This document shows positions 16,576 to 23,718 of a stretch of 64,000 bases of DNA, piece by piece. The notes under the pieces were generated by a model. The model made no database searches, was not told the origin of the DNA, and saw only the letters and a program-made list of their open reading frames with translations. The stretch comes from Leucothrix arctica (GTDB lineage Bacteria > Pseudomonadota > Gammaproteobacteria > Thiotrichales > Thiotrichaceae). Location of the stretch: the NCBI RefSeq assembly GCF_003172895.1, contig NZ_QGKL01000035.1, positions 62,001-126,000 on the forward strand, read 5' to 3'. A program made the position numbers and the translations under genes. Each line of letters starts with the position of its first letter. Position 1 is the first letter of the stretch.

Positions 16576-17586
16576 CTAACACCGCACCTCAAAACAATCC
16601 TCCCCAATTTCAGTAAACGTAATCTCACAATCCAAAAACGACTGAATCACGTCAATATTAGTTAGCGTGTGCAGGCTTGGTTTTAAGGTAGTAAACCGTC
16701 CACCACTACCTAACGCCATCGGCAACAATAACTGGTCACATAAGTACTCACCAACAACCGCTGTTGAGTCTAAATAACGTCGTGCATCTTTGATGGCTAT
16801 ATCAGCAACTCGTTCGGCTGATAAGCCCCTGCGACCGGTCGAATCAATTACTTCTGCAGTCCCATCGGTATGTTTAAATTGCACTGACAATACATTGCCG
16901 GGGCAGGCTGCTATTACCTCATTAATGTGTAAATCACTGGCTGAGATAGCTAACTTTTTCTGTACTTGTGCAAGTTCTCTTTCAGCGACATGACTCTTAA
17001 CTTTTGCCTGAGTAACGATGGCAGAGTGTTGCATTTCACCACGTTCCATAAGCATGATGGGCGTGGTTTCATCCAAAGGCTTTATGGTTGCTGACCACTC
17101 TCCACCACCGACGGGAAAGAAGCCGTAAGCGTGTAGCTCGGTGCTGATATCAATATTCATTAAACGAAGTGCAGGTATAAAACTGCGTTCGATGAAGTCA
17201 AAGCTCGGTGCCATCATGTTGTGAGTACCACCACTTAAACGAAGCGTTGATTCGCGCTTAGCCAGCAATAGCGCAGGAAGCACTGTCTGAAAAACTAAGC
17301 AAGAGCTGCCCGCTGTGCTAATAGGGAATGAGTAGTCACCCGCCTGAATTTCACCGGGTTCAAACGTGAGCGTCTGAGAGCCAATCTCTGCGCCTGATAC
17401 CTTGGCATTGCAGATCATTTGACTGGCTTGTACACACATCAAGTGTTGATGGCCTAAGCCTGATTTCTTGCGGCCAGCACGGATGTTTTCAATACGAATG
17501 GGCGTTTGTGTACACATGGATAGTGCCAGTGAGCTACGCAAAATTTGCCCGCCGCCTTCGCCTTGTGAGCCATCTATTATTTTCAT
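16576..17586 (-). CDS. rtcA: RtcA, RNA 3'-terminal phosphate cyclase
   Basis: Converts RNA 3'-phosphate to 2',3'-cyclic phosphate with ATP, through an enzyme-AMP intermediate, preparing ends for RtcB-type repair. The 336 residues begin IDGSQGEGGGQILRSSLALS, the family N-terminus, and contain SGGTHNMMAPSFDF and FFPVGGGE. The C-terminal LHTLTN places the adenylated histidine at about H306. It has its own sigma-54 promoter about 65 nt upstream and is divergent from rtcR. It is separated from rtcB by an IS remnant and an orphan gene, an uncommon arrangement. Confidence 0.96.
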   Translation of the reverse strand: MKIIDGSQGEGGGQILRSSLALSMCTQTPIRIENIRAGRKKSGLGHQHLMCVQASQMICNAKVSGAEIGSQTLTFEPGEIQAGDYSFPISTAGSSCLVFQTVLPALLLAKRESTLRLSGGTHNMMAPSFDFIERSFIPALRLMNIDISTELHAYGFFPVGGGEWSATIKPLDETTPIMLMERGEMQHSAIVTQAKVKSHVAERELAQVQKKLAISASDLHINEVIAACPGNVLSVQFKHTDGTAEVIDSTGRRGLSAERVADIAIKDARRYLDSTAVVGEYLCDQLLLPMALGSGGRFTTLKPSLHTLTNIDVIQSFLDCEITFTEIGEDCFEVRC

Positions 17587-17649
17587 GAGGTGTCCTTTTT
17601 GTTCAAACGCTTGTTGGGTGCTGTTTTTGCTTGTTACGCCACCAATAGT

Positions 17650-17668
17650 ATTGCAATGCTTGTGCCAA
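17650..17668 (-). promoter_or_regulatory. Sigma-54 (-24/-12) promoter of rtcA
   Basis: The minus strand reads TTGGCACAAGCATTGCAAT, a full match to the sigma-54 consensus and nearly the same as the rtcB promoter. It lies in the rtcA-rtcR divergent gap, so the RtcR protein is encoded next to one of its presumed targets. Confidence 0.92.
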
Positions 17669-17804
17669 TTCTTATAAATAGTAGAGATGTTTATTTAGGT
17701 TGTTGTTTTTATTTGTTTAAAACTTATAGCTGCATTTTCGGTGGTGGAGCTTATGAAAAGTGCTTACTATTGCTTTGTATCTATTTAAATAGAGAATTAT
17801 ACGA

Positions 17805-19391
17805 ATGAGTAATGTAGTAGTTAGTCTTCTTGGTCAGCGACTTGATAATGTGGGCTTTGGTGCGAAACGTTGGTTTCGCTGGCGTCCAACGTTATCGTTG
17901 CTGATGCATCATGACTTTCAGGTCGATGAGTTGGTGCTTCTTTATCAGGAAGAGGAAGAGGCGCTACTGCAAAAGACGATCAAAGATGCTGAGTCAATTT
18001 GTCTAAATATCAAAGTCACTACGCATAAAGTGACCTATAGCAACCCGTGGGATTTGGAGCAGGTATACGGCCAGTTGCATAACTTTGCGGAGAGTTATGA
18101 CTTTAATCCTGAGCATAATGATTACTACTTTCATATCACAACGGGTACGCACATTGCTCAAATCTGCATTTACCTATTGGCTGAAGCGAACTACTTCCCC
18201 GGCAGGCTTATTCAAAGCTCGCCAAGTCCTGAAGGGCCGCACGGAAAATATCAGACGATCAACTTAGATCTGTCACGTTACGATCAAATTGCTAGTCGTT
18301 TTCACAAGGAAGCTCAAGAAAGTATCAGCCACCTTAAAAGTGGTATAGAAACTAAGAACGAGCGCTATAACGAACTGATTAGAGAAATAGAAAATGTCGC
18401 TGTGCGCTCGACTGCGCCGATCTTGATTACTGGGCCAACGGGGGTGGGTAAGTCTCAACTCGCGAAAAAGATCTACGAGCTAAAGAGTCACAAAAAGAAG
18501 CTTGAAGGAAAGTTGGTTGAAGTGAACTGTGCGACTTTGCGTGGTGATAACGCGATGTCTACCTTATTCGGGCATGTCAAAGGCGCGTATACAGGTGCGG
18601 TAAGTGAGCGTGCAGGCTTGTTGATGGAGGCGAATAATGGTCTGTTGTTTTTAGATGAAATCGGAGAGCTAGGGCAGGACGAACAAGCAATGTTGCTGCG
18701 TGCGGTTGAGGACAAAGTCTTCACGCCATTTGGTTCGGATAAAGAAGTGAGTAGTGACTTCCAACTGATAGCAGGGACGAATCGCAACTTGTACGAACGC
18801 GTCGAAGAGGGTGCGTTTCGAGAGGATTTGCTGGCGCGTATCAACCTGTGGAGCTACCAGTTGCCATCACTGCGTGATCGTTATGAAGACATTGAGCCGA
18901 ACATTGAGTTTGAGTTAAACCGTTACGCGCAAAATACCAATCAGAAGGTGAGTTTTAATAGCACGGCTAAGTCGAAATACTTGTCGTTTTCGCTTAGCTC
19001 TTATGCTGACTGGAAGGCTAACTTTCGTGATTTGAACTCTAGCATTACACGTATGGCGACACTGTCTAATGGCGGACGAATTAATGAAGCGAACGTGGAT
19101 AAAGAGATCGAGCGACTGCAGTATGATTGGAGTGGCGGAGGAGAGGTGCAAGTTAGCGCTAGCGATGTGTTGTTGGAAGAAACGTTGAGTGCTGAGGTGT
19201 ATGAGAGTATTGATGCGTTTGAAAAAGCACAGTTGGCTGAGGTGATTCGTGTGTGTAAAGAGAGTAAAAGCATGGCGGATGCTGGGCGGAAATTGTTTGA
19301 TAAGAGTCGGTTGCAGAAGGCGGCTAGTAATGACTCGCAGCGGTTGAAGGTTTATTTGAAGAAGTATGGTTTGGAGTTTAAATATCTGTGA
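17805..19391 (+). CDS. rtcR: RtcR, sigma-54-dependent activator of RNA repair
   Basis: 528-residue enhancer-binding protein. Residues 1-165 form the RtcR CARF-like sensor (VVVSLLGQRLDNVGFGAKRW; YYFHITTGTHIAQICIYLL). In Salmonella this domain has been reported to respond to damaged tRNA fragments. The AAA+ domain has Walker A TGPTGVGKS (209-217), the sigma-54 loop as GAYTGA (260-265, Tyr for the usual Phe, seen in other RtcR) and Walker B LLFLDE (280-285). The C-terminus (about 470-528) ends in a Fis-like helix-turn-helix. Divergent from rtcA. Confidence 0.95.
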   Translation: MSNVVVSLLGQRLDNVGFGAKRWFRWRPTLSLLMHHDFQVDELVLLYQEEEEALLQKTIKDAESICLNIKVTTHKVTYSNPWDLEQVYGQLHNFAESYDFNPEHNDYYFHITTGTHIAQICIYLLAEANYFPGRLIQSSPSPEGPHGKYQTINLDLSRYDQIASRFHKEAQESISHLKSGIETKNERYNELIREIENVAVRSTAPILITGPTGVGKSQLAKKIYELKSHKKKLEGKLVEVNCATLRGDNAMSTLFGHVKGAYTGAVSERAGLLMEANNGLLFLDEIGELGQDEQAMLLRAVEDKVFTPFGSDKEVSSDFQLIAGTNRNLYERVEEGAFREDLLARINLWSYQLPSLRDRYEDIEPNIEFELNRYAQNTNQKVSFNSTAKSKYLSFSLSSYADWKANFRDLNSSITRMATLSNGGRINEANVDKEIERLQYDWSGGGEVQVSASDVLLEETLSAEVYESIDAFEKAQLAEVIRVCKESKSMADAGRKLFDKSRLQKAASNDSQRLKVYLKKYGLEFKYL

Positions 19392-19466
19392 CAAGACGGG
19401 TAGCTTTATAGTCATTAAGGTTGGTATTAGGTTTTTTTGAAAAAAGAACGGTGGAGATAAGTGATA

Positions 19467-19883
19467 ATGAATAGAGAGACAGAAGAATTAAAGGTCTACC
19501 TAAATAAAGTTGCAATGAAATCCTTAAATGGTGAAATACCATGGACTCAACTTAACTCCTCTGTATTTCAATGGATTCAGGGAGTTACTGGTGAGTCATT
19601 TAAAGTCACTGTACAGAGAACGGTTTCTTCAAGTTCAAGTTTGTCGCGAACTTTGGAGAAAACTCGTATGACGAACAACTCATTTTTAAAAGAGGAGGAC
19701 ATGGGTTTAGGATCTATATATTTGTTCCAAGTTCAAGATCGACGTACCAAAACTATATCGCTTTCTTTATCTAGCCTAGAAAGACCTGAGTTCTTTGAGC
19801 TTTTGGCTAAGATTTATCATGGAGCGGAGAAGGGTTTGGATGTTAGGGCTACAAGTATTTTAAAAAGGCTGCTAGGTCAGTAA
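19467..19883 (+). CDS. Hypothetical protein downstream of rtcR
   Basis: 138 residues from the chosen ATG, with GGAG 10 nt before it; a GTG six bases earlier (19461) is an alternative. The protein is soluble with no signal peptide. It has a Ser-rich stretch (TVSSSSSLSRTLEK, about 53-66) and a helical C-terminus ending LLGQ. I recognise no family. It lies 75 nt after rtcR on the same strand and may be cotranscribed, but nothing ties it to RNA repair beyond position. A small-RNA gene converges on its 3' end. Confidence 0.6.
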   Translation: MNRETEELKVYLNKVAMKSLNGEIPWTQLNSSVFQWIQGVTGESFKVTVQRTVSSSSSLSRTLEKTRMTNNSFLKEEDMGLGSIYLFQVQDRRTKTISLSLSSLERPEFFELLAKIYHGAEKGLDVRATSILKRLLGQ

Positions 19884-19938
19884 TGATGCTGGGGTATCAA
19901 CAGTAAATCGTCTCTCTACTGCAATTGTTTTTCGTAGA

Positions 19939-20084
19939 CAAAAAAATACGCCCTTTGTCGGGGGAAACAAAGGGCGCTGGGGTTGAGATTGCCGATGATC
20001 TTATTTTTATTATTAGTAGATCGATCTTCTCAGGGGCTTGCTGGTAAATCTTATTGTTATGTTGTTATTTTTATTCTGTTGTTG
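19939..20084 (-). ncRNA. Predicted sigma-54-dependent small RNA, copy 1
   Basis: Minus-strand transcript bounded by a sigma-54 promoter (20093-20111; start expected near 20084) and an intrinsic terminator (19940-19977). No ORF with a ribosome site is present. The 5' third is A-rich, with exact AAYAAYAA motifs at 20069-20062, 20058-20051 and 20014-20007, the type bound by Hfq/Crc in CrcZ RNAs. It also has the palindrome AGATCGATCT and a terminator loop TTCCCCCG exposed for pairing with GGGGGA-like ribosome sites. A second copy with identical sequence lies 2420 bp away. The start and end are inferred from the signals. Confidence 0.8.
19940..19977 (-). terminator. Intrinsic terminator of small RNA copy 1
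   Basis: Stem of 10 bp (CGCCCTTTGT with ACAAAGGGCG, plus a closing G-U) has the 8-nt loop TTCCCCCG. TA and seven T's follow in minus-strand sense. There is no T-run in plus sense, so it is directional and belongs to the minus-strand RNA. Confidence 0.88.
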
Positions 20085-20092
20085 ATTTGTAT

Positions 20093-20111
20093 ATTGCAGA
20101 TGTCGTGCCAA
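20093..20111 (-). promoter_or_regulatory. Sigma-54 promoter of small RNA copy 1
   Basis: The minus strand reads TTGGCACGACATCTGCAAT: -24 TGGCAC and -12 TGCA with the standard spacing and one deviation (C for T before TGC). The invariant GG and GC dinucleotides are kept. The same element precedes copy 2. Confidence 0.85.
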
Positions 20112-20178
20112 CTTTTCATTTAATTACTAAGTTGTTAATTAATAATGACTTTATTGCTTTTAAGTGGCATGGCTGTTT

Positions 20179-20234
20179 GTGACACAAGGTTTGGGTTTGT
20201 CAGTAATAGACGTAAATAATTGCAGTAATGTCAC
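20179..20234 (-). promoter_or_regulatory. Putative activator-binding region upstream of small RNA copy 1
   Basis: Contains TGACA (20180-20184) and TGTCA (20198-20202) as an inverted pair, GACGTAAATA (20209-20218), then TGTCAC (20229-20234). The same series occurs upstream of copy 2 at the same distance (about 68 bp) from the promoter, while the sequence between is not conserved. This fits an NtrC-type activator site. Confidence 0.6.
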
Positions 20235-20301
20235 TTACTGTCTTTGAGGTCGTGATATCTATCGCCAGTCGAATGTCACGGCTAACTAAGTAAAATACTG
20301 T

Positions 20302-20332
20302 CTTGTCCTAAGGGTGCTTTCTCTAGGACAAG
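20302..20332 (+). other. Perfect 9-bp hairpin in the lepB leader
   Basis: CTTGTCCTA (20302-20310) and TAGGACAAG (20324-20332) pair around a 13-nt loop, just upstream of the preferred lepB start. No T-run follows. It may stabilise or regulate the lepB mRNA. Confidence 0.5.
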
Positions 20333-20361
20333 CGGGATGCCATTTATTCAGCAGGTATAAT

Positions 20362-21249
20362 ATGCTTGATGGTTATTTTCTTGTAACCATTGACTCTAGA
20401 GGAAGCATCTTGGACAAAGCTTGGAAACCAAAGGCTTGGATCGCAATTTTTCTAGGCGTCGTACTACAGTCTTTTACTTTTCTTTATTTGAATAGAGGGA
20501 AGTGGTTTTGTTTTTACTTTGTTGTCAGTGTGCTACTGAGCCTAATAGACTTACGATATCAGGCTTTTTATGCTGGGGCGCTGTCTCTCATCTGCCCAAT
20601 CCATGCCTACTTAATAGTTAGGAAAGGCGACTTCGTCGGTAAGCGTTTTTGGTATTCCAAATGGTGGTGTATTCCAATTATTTTTATTTCTATCGCCATG
20701 TTTTCATTTACCGTTCGCTCATTCTTTTATGAACCGTTTTCTATTCCGCAAGGTTCGATGAAGCCGACGTTGGAAGTCGGCAGTCATATCTGGGTCAGTA
20801 AGCTCGGATATCGTACTTACGGGACGTATGGAATCACTCTTCTAAAGGAAGATATCGCATCACAAGATCTGATGGAGCGTGGACAAGTATACGTTTTTCG
20901 TTTTCCACAAGACGAGAGCAAATCTTTTGTCAAAAGGTTGATAGCCGTACCAGGTGACAGTATTGAGGTAAAGGGGAGCGACGTTATTGTAAATGGCATT
21001 TCTTTGCCAACTAGCTTAGTGAGTGAAACAGAACAACTTAAATACTATAAACAGCAAGTCGATGGTAATACTTTCCGTATTCAGCATATGAAAGACAGAG
21101 CCATAGGCTTTGGGCATATGTCCTCGCGTATTGTTCCTAAAAACAGCTATTTCTTCTTGGGTGACAACCGAGATAATTCAAATGACAGTCGATTTTGGGG
21201 CTTTGTTCCGAGTGACAATATAGTGGGCAAGGTGGTTTATAGTTTCTAA
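20362..21249 (+). CDS. lepB: Signal peptidase I
   Basis: Membrane serine protease that removes signal peptides. The catalytic Ser is in IPQGSMKPTL, the catalytic Lys in KSFVKRLIAVPGDS, and the box E sequence GDNRDNSNDSRFWGFV is intact. Several N-terminal hydrophobic segments precede the catalytic domain, more than in typical E. coli LepB, with a Trp/Phe-rich linker. The start at 20362 has AGG 6 nt before it; an upstream in-frame GTG (20314) would lie across the leader hairpin and is less likely. It is not beside lepA/rnc as the housekeeping gene usually is, so it is probably an additional copy. Confidence 0.88.
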   Translation: MLDGYFLVTIDSRGSILDKAWKPKAWIAIFLGVVLQSFTFLYLNRGKWFCFYFVVSVLLSLIDLRYQAFYAGALSLICPIHAYLIVRKGDFVGKRFWYSKWWCIPIIFISIAMFSFTVRSFFYEPFSIPQGSMKPTLEVGSHIWVSKLGYRTYGTYGITLLKEDIASQDLMERGQVYVFRFPQDESKSFVKRLIAVPGDSIEVKGSDVIVNGISLPTSLVSETEQLKYYKQQVDGNTFRIQHMKDRAIGFGHMSSRIVPKNSYFFLGDNRDNSNDSRFWGFVPSDNIVGKVVYSF

Positions 21250-21469
21250 GCGGGAAGTGGGCTTGATTCCTCTGGGTACTTTGTAATGGAAAGTAATGTT
21301 GATTGTGCCGAAGAACTAAGTCAGCACAAACATGTTTCAGCTAAAGAAGGCTATACTAAGCAAAGTTAAATACCCAAAAACCAAGCCGCTAAAGAAAACG
21401 TTATATCCTATGGGAAAACGGTGATCTTATGCGTCCTTAGAATGTTGATAAGTAAGCAGTTGACCCCAA

Positions 21470-22351
21470 ATGAATAGCAAAATAGTAAAAGCCACTGAGT
21501 CAGATGGTAAAGCCTTAGCAGAAATCCGCGCTGCCGCAATGGAGCCAAGCCTTCTCGCCGCTGGCCGCTTTGATGAAAATCGAGTACGTAGCCGATTTCT
21601 AGAGTCATTCGAGCCAGAAAATACCTACAAAATTTTGGTAAAAGGCGAACTGATGGGCTTCTATGCGCTTCTTAAAAAAGAAGATCATTACTACTTAGAT
21701 CACCTATACATAAAACCGCAGTCCCAAAGTGTAGGACTGGGAAGAGGTGTTATTTATAACCTCTTCGGACTTGCTAAATCAGAAGGTCTTCCGATTCGCC
21801 TAGGGGCATTGAAGGGAAGTCGTTCGAATGATTTCTACTTAAAAAATGGCTTTGTAAAAACGCATGAAGATGAGTTTGATATTTACTATGAGTACGCCAT
21901 TGATACTCAGCATGAAGTCGAGTTTGTCCCTTACTCAGAGCAGTACTTAAAGGCTTTGGTCAAACTGTGGCGTGATAGCTTTGAGGAAGCGGTCGGTATC
22001 GTTGACCCTAACCCTATCGATGAGCAGAGAAAGTATTTCATTGACGAAGTACTGCCAAAAAACCAAGTGTTGGTCGCATTAGATCGTTTGAAGGTCGTTG
22101 GTTTCATTGCTGCGACGAGTGATTCAATTGATGAGATTTACGTTCACACGGAATATCAAGGAAAAGGTATCGGGTCAAAGCTACTGACTTGGGCGCAAGA
22201 GCACTCTGAGGGGAGACTTGAGTTGTATACATTTGACCGTAACAAGAAGTCTCAACAGTTCTACGAACATAAAGGCTTCAAGGTGCTTGAAAGAAATAAA
22301 GCAGACGCTTGGATGTTGGATGATATTAAGTATGAGTGGGTTCGCACTTAA
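21470..22351 (+). CDS. Tandem GNAT family N-acetyltransferase
   Basis: 293 residues with two GNAT domains. Domain 1 (about 1-145) has YLDHLYIKPQSQSVGLGRGV and a terminal NDFYLKNGFV. Domain 2 (about 150-293) has the acetyl-CoA loop YVHTEYQGKGIGSKLL and SQQFYEHKGFKVLERN. Domain 1's pyrophosphate loop (VGLGRG) is close to the Q/RxxGxG/A consensus, so both may bind acetyl-CoA. The substrate is unknown. It is flanked by the two small-RNA genes together with lepB, and its stop lies 8 nt from the end of copy 2, which is transcribed toward it. Confidence 0.85.
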   Translation: MNSKIVKATESDGKALAEIRAAAMEPSLLAAGRFDENRVRSRFLESFEPENTYKILVKGELMGFYALLKKEDHYYLDHLYIKPQSQSVGLGRGVIYNLFGLAKSEGLPIRLGALKGSRSNDFYLKNGFVKTHEDEFDIYYEYAIDTQHEVEFVPYSEQYLKALVKLWRDSFEEAVGIVDPNPIDEQRKYFIDEVLPKNQVLVALDRLKVVGFIAATSDSIDEIYVHTEYQGKGIGSKLLTWAQEHSEGRLELYTFDRNKKSQQFYEHKGFKVLERNKADAWMLDDIKYEWVRT

Positions 22352-22358
22352 AGACAGG

Positions 22359-22504
22359 CAAAAAAATACGCCCTTTGTCGGGGGAAACAAAGGGCGCTGG
22401 GGTTGAGATTGCCGATGATCTTATTTTTATTATTAGTAGATCGATCTTCTCAGGGGCTTGCTGGTAAATCTTATTGTTATGTTGTTATTTTTATTCTGTT
22501 GTTG
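22359..22504 (-). ncRNA. Predicted sigma-54-dependent small RNA, copy 2
   Basis: The transcript region is identical in every base to copy 1: the direct repeat is 150 of 150 bases, 22359-22508 against 19939-20088. Promoter, expected start near 22504, three AAYAAYAA motifs and terminator are all preserved. Differences appear only around the promoter spacer (22509, 22521, 22523) and increase upstream. Perfect conservation of the RNA beside diverged flanks points to selection or recent gene conversion. Confidence 0.8.
22360..22397 (-). terminator. Intrinsic terminator of small RNA copy 2
   Basis: Same stem, TTCCCCCG loop and T-run as in copy 1. It lies directly after the stop of the convergent acetyltransferase gene. 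Confidence 0.88.
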
Positions 22505-22512
22505 ATTTATAT

Positions 22513-22531
22513 ATTGCAGAAGCCGTGCCAA
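22513..22531 (-). promoter_or_regulatory. Sigma-54 promoter of small RNA copy 2
   Basis: The minus strand reads TTGGCACGGCTTCTGCAAT. The -24 and -12 elements match copy 1, with two changes confined to the spacer. Confidence 0.85.
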
Positions 22532-22598
22532 CTTTTGCATTTGTTTTTAAGTGATTGATTTTGTTTATTTATATTTTTTTTGACTATGTGACCCTGTG

Positions 22599-22653
22599 TT
22601 GACACAAGTCTTAAGTTGTCAGCTATCGACGTAAATAGCTGCCGAAGTGTCAC
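22599..22653 (-). promoter_or_regulatory. Putative activator-binding region upstream of small RNA copy 2
   Basis: TGACA (22600-22604), TGTCA (22617-22621), GACGTAAATA (22628-22637) and TGTCAC (22648-22653) repeat the order seen upstream of copy 1. The TGACA half-site is again about 68 bp beyond the promoter. The 55 bp between promoter and box are unrelated in the two copies. Confidence 0.6.
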
Positions 22654-22712
22654 ATATAGCCTTCATTTTTTGAGTTTGCTAGTTGAGGGGCTGACTTTGG
22701 AGGTGGTAGCTC

Positions 22713-22772
22713 ATGAGTACTAATGAGGCTCGCCTTACCGTTTGGTCAATTAAACACACCACTTATCGGTAA
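22713..22772 (+). CDS. 19-residue small ORF with strong ribosome site
   Basis: Reads MSTNEARLTVWSIKHTTYR then TAA. GGAGGT ends 8 nt before the ATG, one of the best Shine-Dalgarno matches in the window. It lies between the small-RNA copy 2 control region and the Ig-like protein gene, on the same strand as the latter, so it may be a leader peptide or a microprotein. Confidence 0.4.
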   Translation: MSTNEARLTVWSIKHTTYR

Positions 22773-22860
22773 AAAGCCATTTTTAGTGAATAAAAACCAC
22801 ATTTACCACTCCTAAGTTAAGAAGGACTTTTTAACTCCCCATAAGGACGTGGTGAATACA

Positions 22861-23655
22861 ATGAAAAATAATATCCTAAGCAAGTCATCGCTGCTTGCGG
22901 CAACCTTGTTGCTTCCTCTATTTGCATCTGCCCAAGCGGGTGCGCTAACCGCCAAACCTGACCGACTTAATACGACAGTAGGCCAAGCAAAGACGGTCGA
23001 AGTTTTGTGGAATGACACGGGCGGACACTTCTGGGTATCAACAGTGAATAAACACTCCGCTAAAGGCGGTCGTGCTTATGTAGTTGGCGGCAGGAAAATC
23101 CATTACACCCCTAAACCCGGTTTTAGAGGCACTGACGAATTTTGGTATCAGATTACCGATTCATACGGCCGAACGAATAGCTCAAAGGTGACGGTGCATG
23201 TTTCGGGTGGTGGACATAAACGTGTACATCAGAATCCTGTACGACATAAAAAAACGCATCAAAAGCCAAGTTATAGCGTTGAGTGGTCAAAGCCTGGGTT
23301 TAATCTGAGTTATTCAAAGCCGGGCGGTTGGCAAGCAACAGTGAGTCAGCCTAAACGCCACAAAGCAGCCGGTAAAGCACCTGTTGGACATAGCGACGCA
23401 TACGTCACTTACACTGGTTCTGGGCAGATTGCGCTGGATGTTTTGACCAATGATAAAGGCGCGGGGTTGGCGGTGCATAATACTAACCCGTGGACTTCAC
23501 ATGGTGGGCAGGCGTGGGTTGTCAATGATCACCGCGGTTCTTACATTGCTTACACGCCGAAAGCAGGGTTTCGTGGCGTAGATGAGCTTTGGTATGTGCT
23601 AAGAGATCAGCATGGGCGCACAAATAGCACCAAGGTCAGTATCTCTGTTCACTAA
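22861..23655 (+). CDS. Secreted protein with two Ig-like domains
   Basis: 264 residues from the ATG giving MKNNILSKSS; GTG codons at 22849/22852 are alternatives closer to AAGGA. A signal peptide ends about ASAQA. Two related beta-sandwich domains follow, each ending with the pattern YTPKxGFRGxDExWYxxxDxxGRTNSxKVxxxV, typical of Ig-like/cadherin-like tails of secreted surface proteins. They are joined by a His/Lys-rich linker (about 124-180) with repeated SKPGx. The protein probably lies in the periplasm or on the cell surface and may bind polysaccharide or metal; no enzyme motif is seen. It ends at a long perfect inverted repeat. Confidence 0.75.
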   Translation: MKNNILSKSSLLAATLLLPLFASAQAGALTAKPDRLNTTVGQAKTVEVLWNDTGGHFWVSTVNKHSAKGGRAYVVGGRKIHYTPKPGFRGTDEFWYQITDSYGRTNSSKVTVHVSGGGHKRVHQNPVRHKKTHQKPSYSVEWSKPGFNLSYSKPGGWQATVSQPKRHKAAGKAPVGHSDAYVTYTGSGQIALDVLTNDKGAGLAVHNTNPWTSHGGQAWVVNDHRGSYIAYTPKAGFRGVDELWYVLRDQHGRTNSTKVSISVH

Positions 23656-23665
23656 TTAAACTTTG

Positions 23666-23706
23666 GCTCTAGGTATTAATGCTAATAGATGATTAATACC
23701 TAGAGC
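23666..23706. repeat. Perfect 15-bp inverted repeat between convergent genes
   Basis: GCTCTAGGTATTAAT and its exact complement are separated by 11 nt, lying between the Ig-like gene and queF. There is no T-run on either side, so it is not a classical terminator, but it would form a strong hairpin in both transcripts. Confidence 0.75.
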
Positions 23707-23718
23707 AGAGTGGGAGTT

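Noticed and set aside
19939-20111. Identity with Vibrio Qrr small RNAs
   Set aside because: Multiple copies and sigma-54 promoters agree, but the conserved Qrr pairing core is missing and no luxO/luxU genes are nearby.
19939-22531. The 150-bp repeat as an insertion-sequence end or att site
   Set aside because: It has no terminal inverted repeats, no integrase or transposase lies between the copies, and promoter plus terminator fit an RNA gene better.
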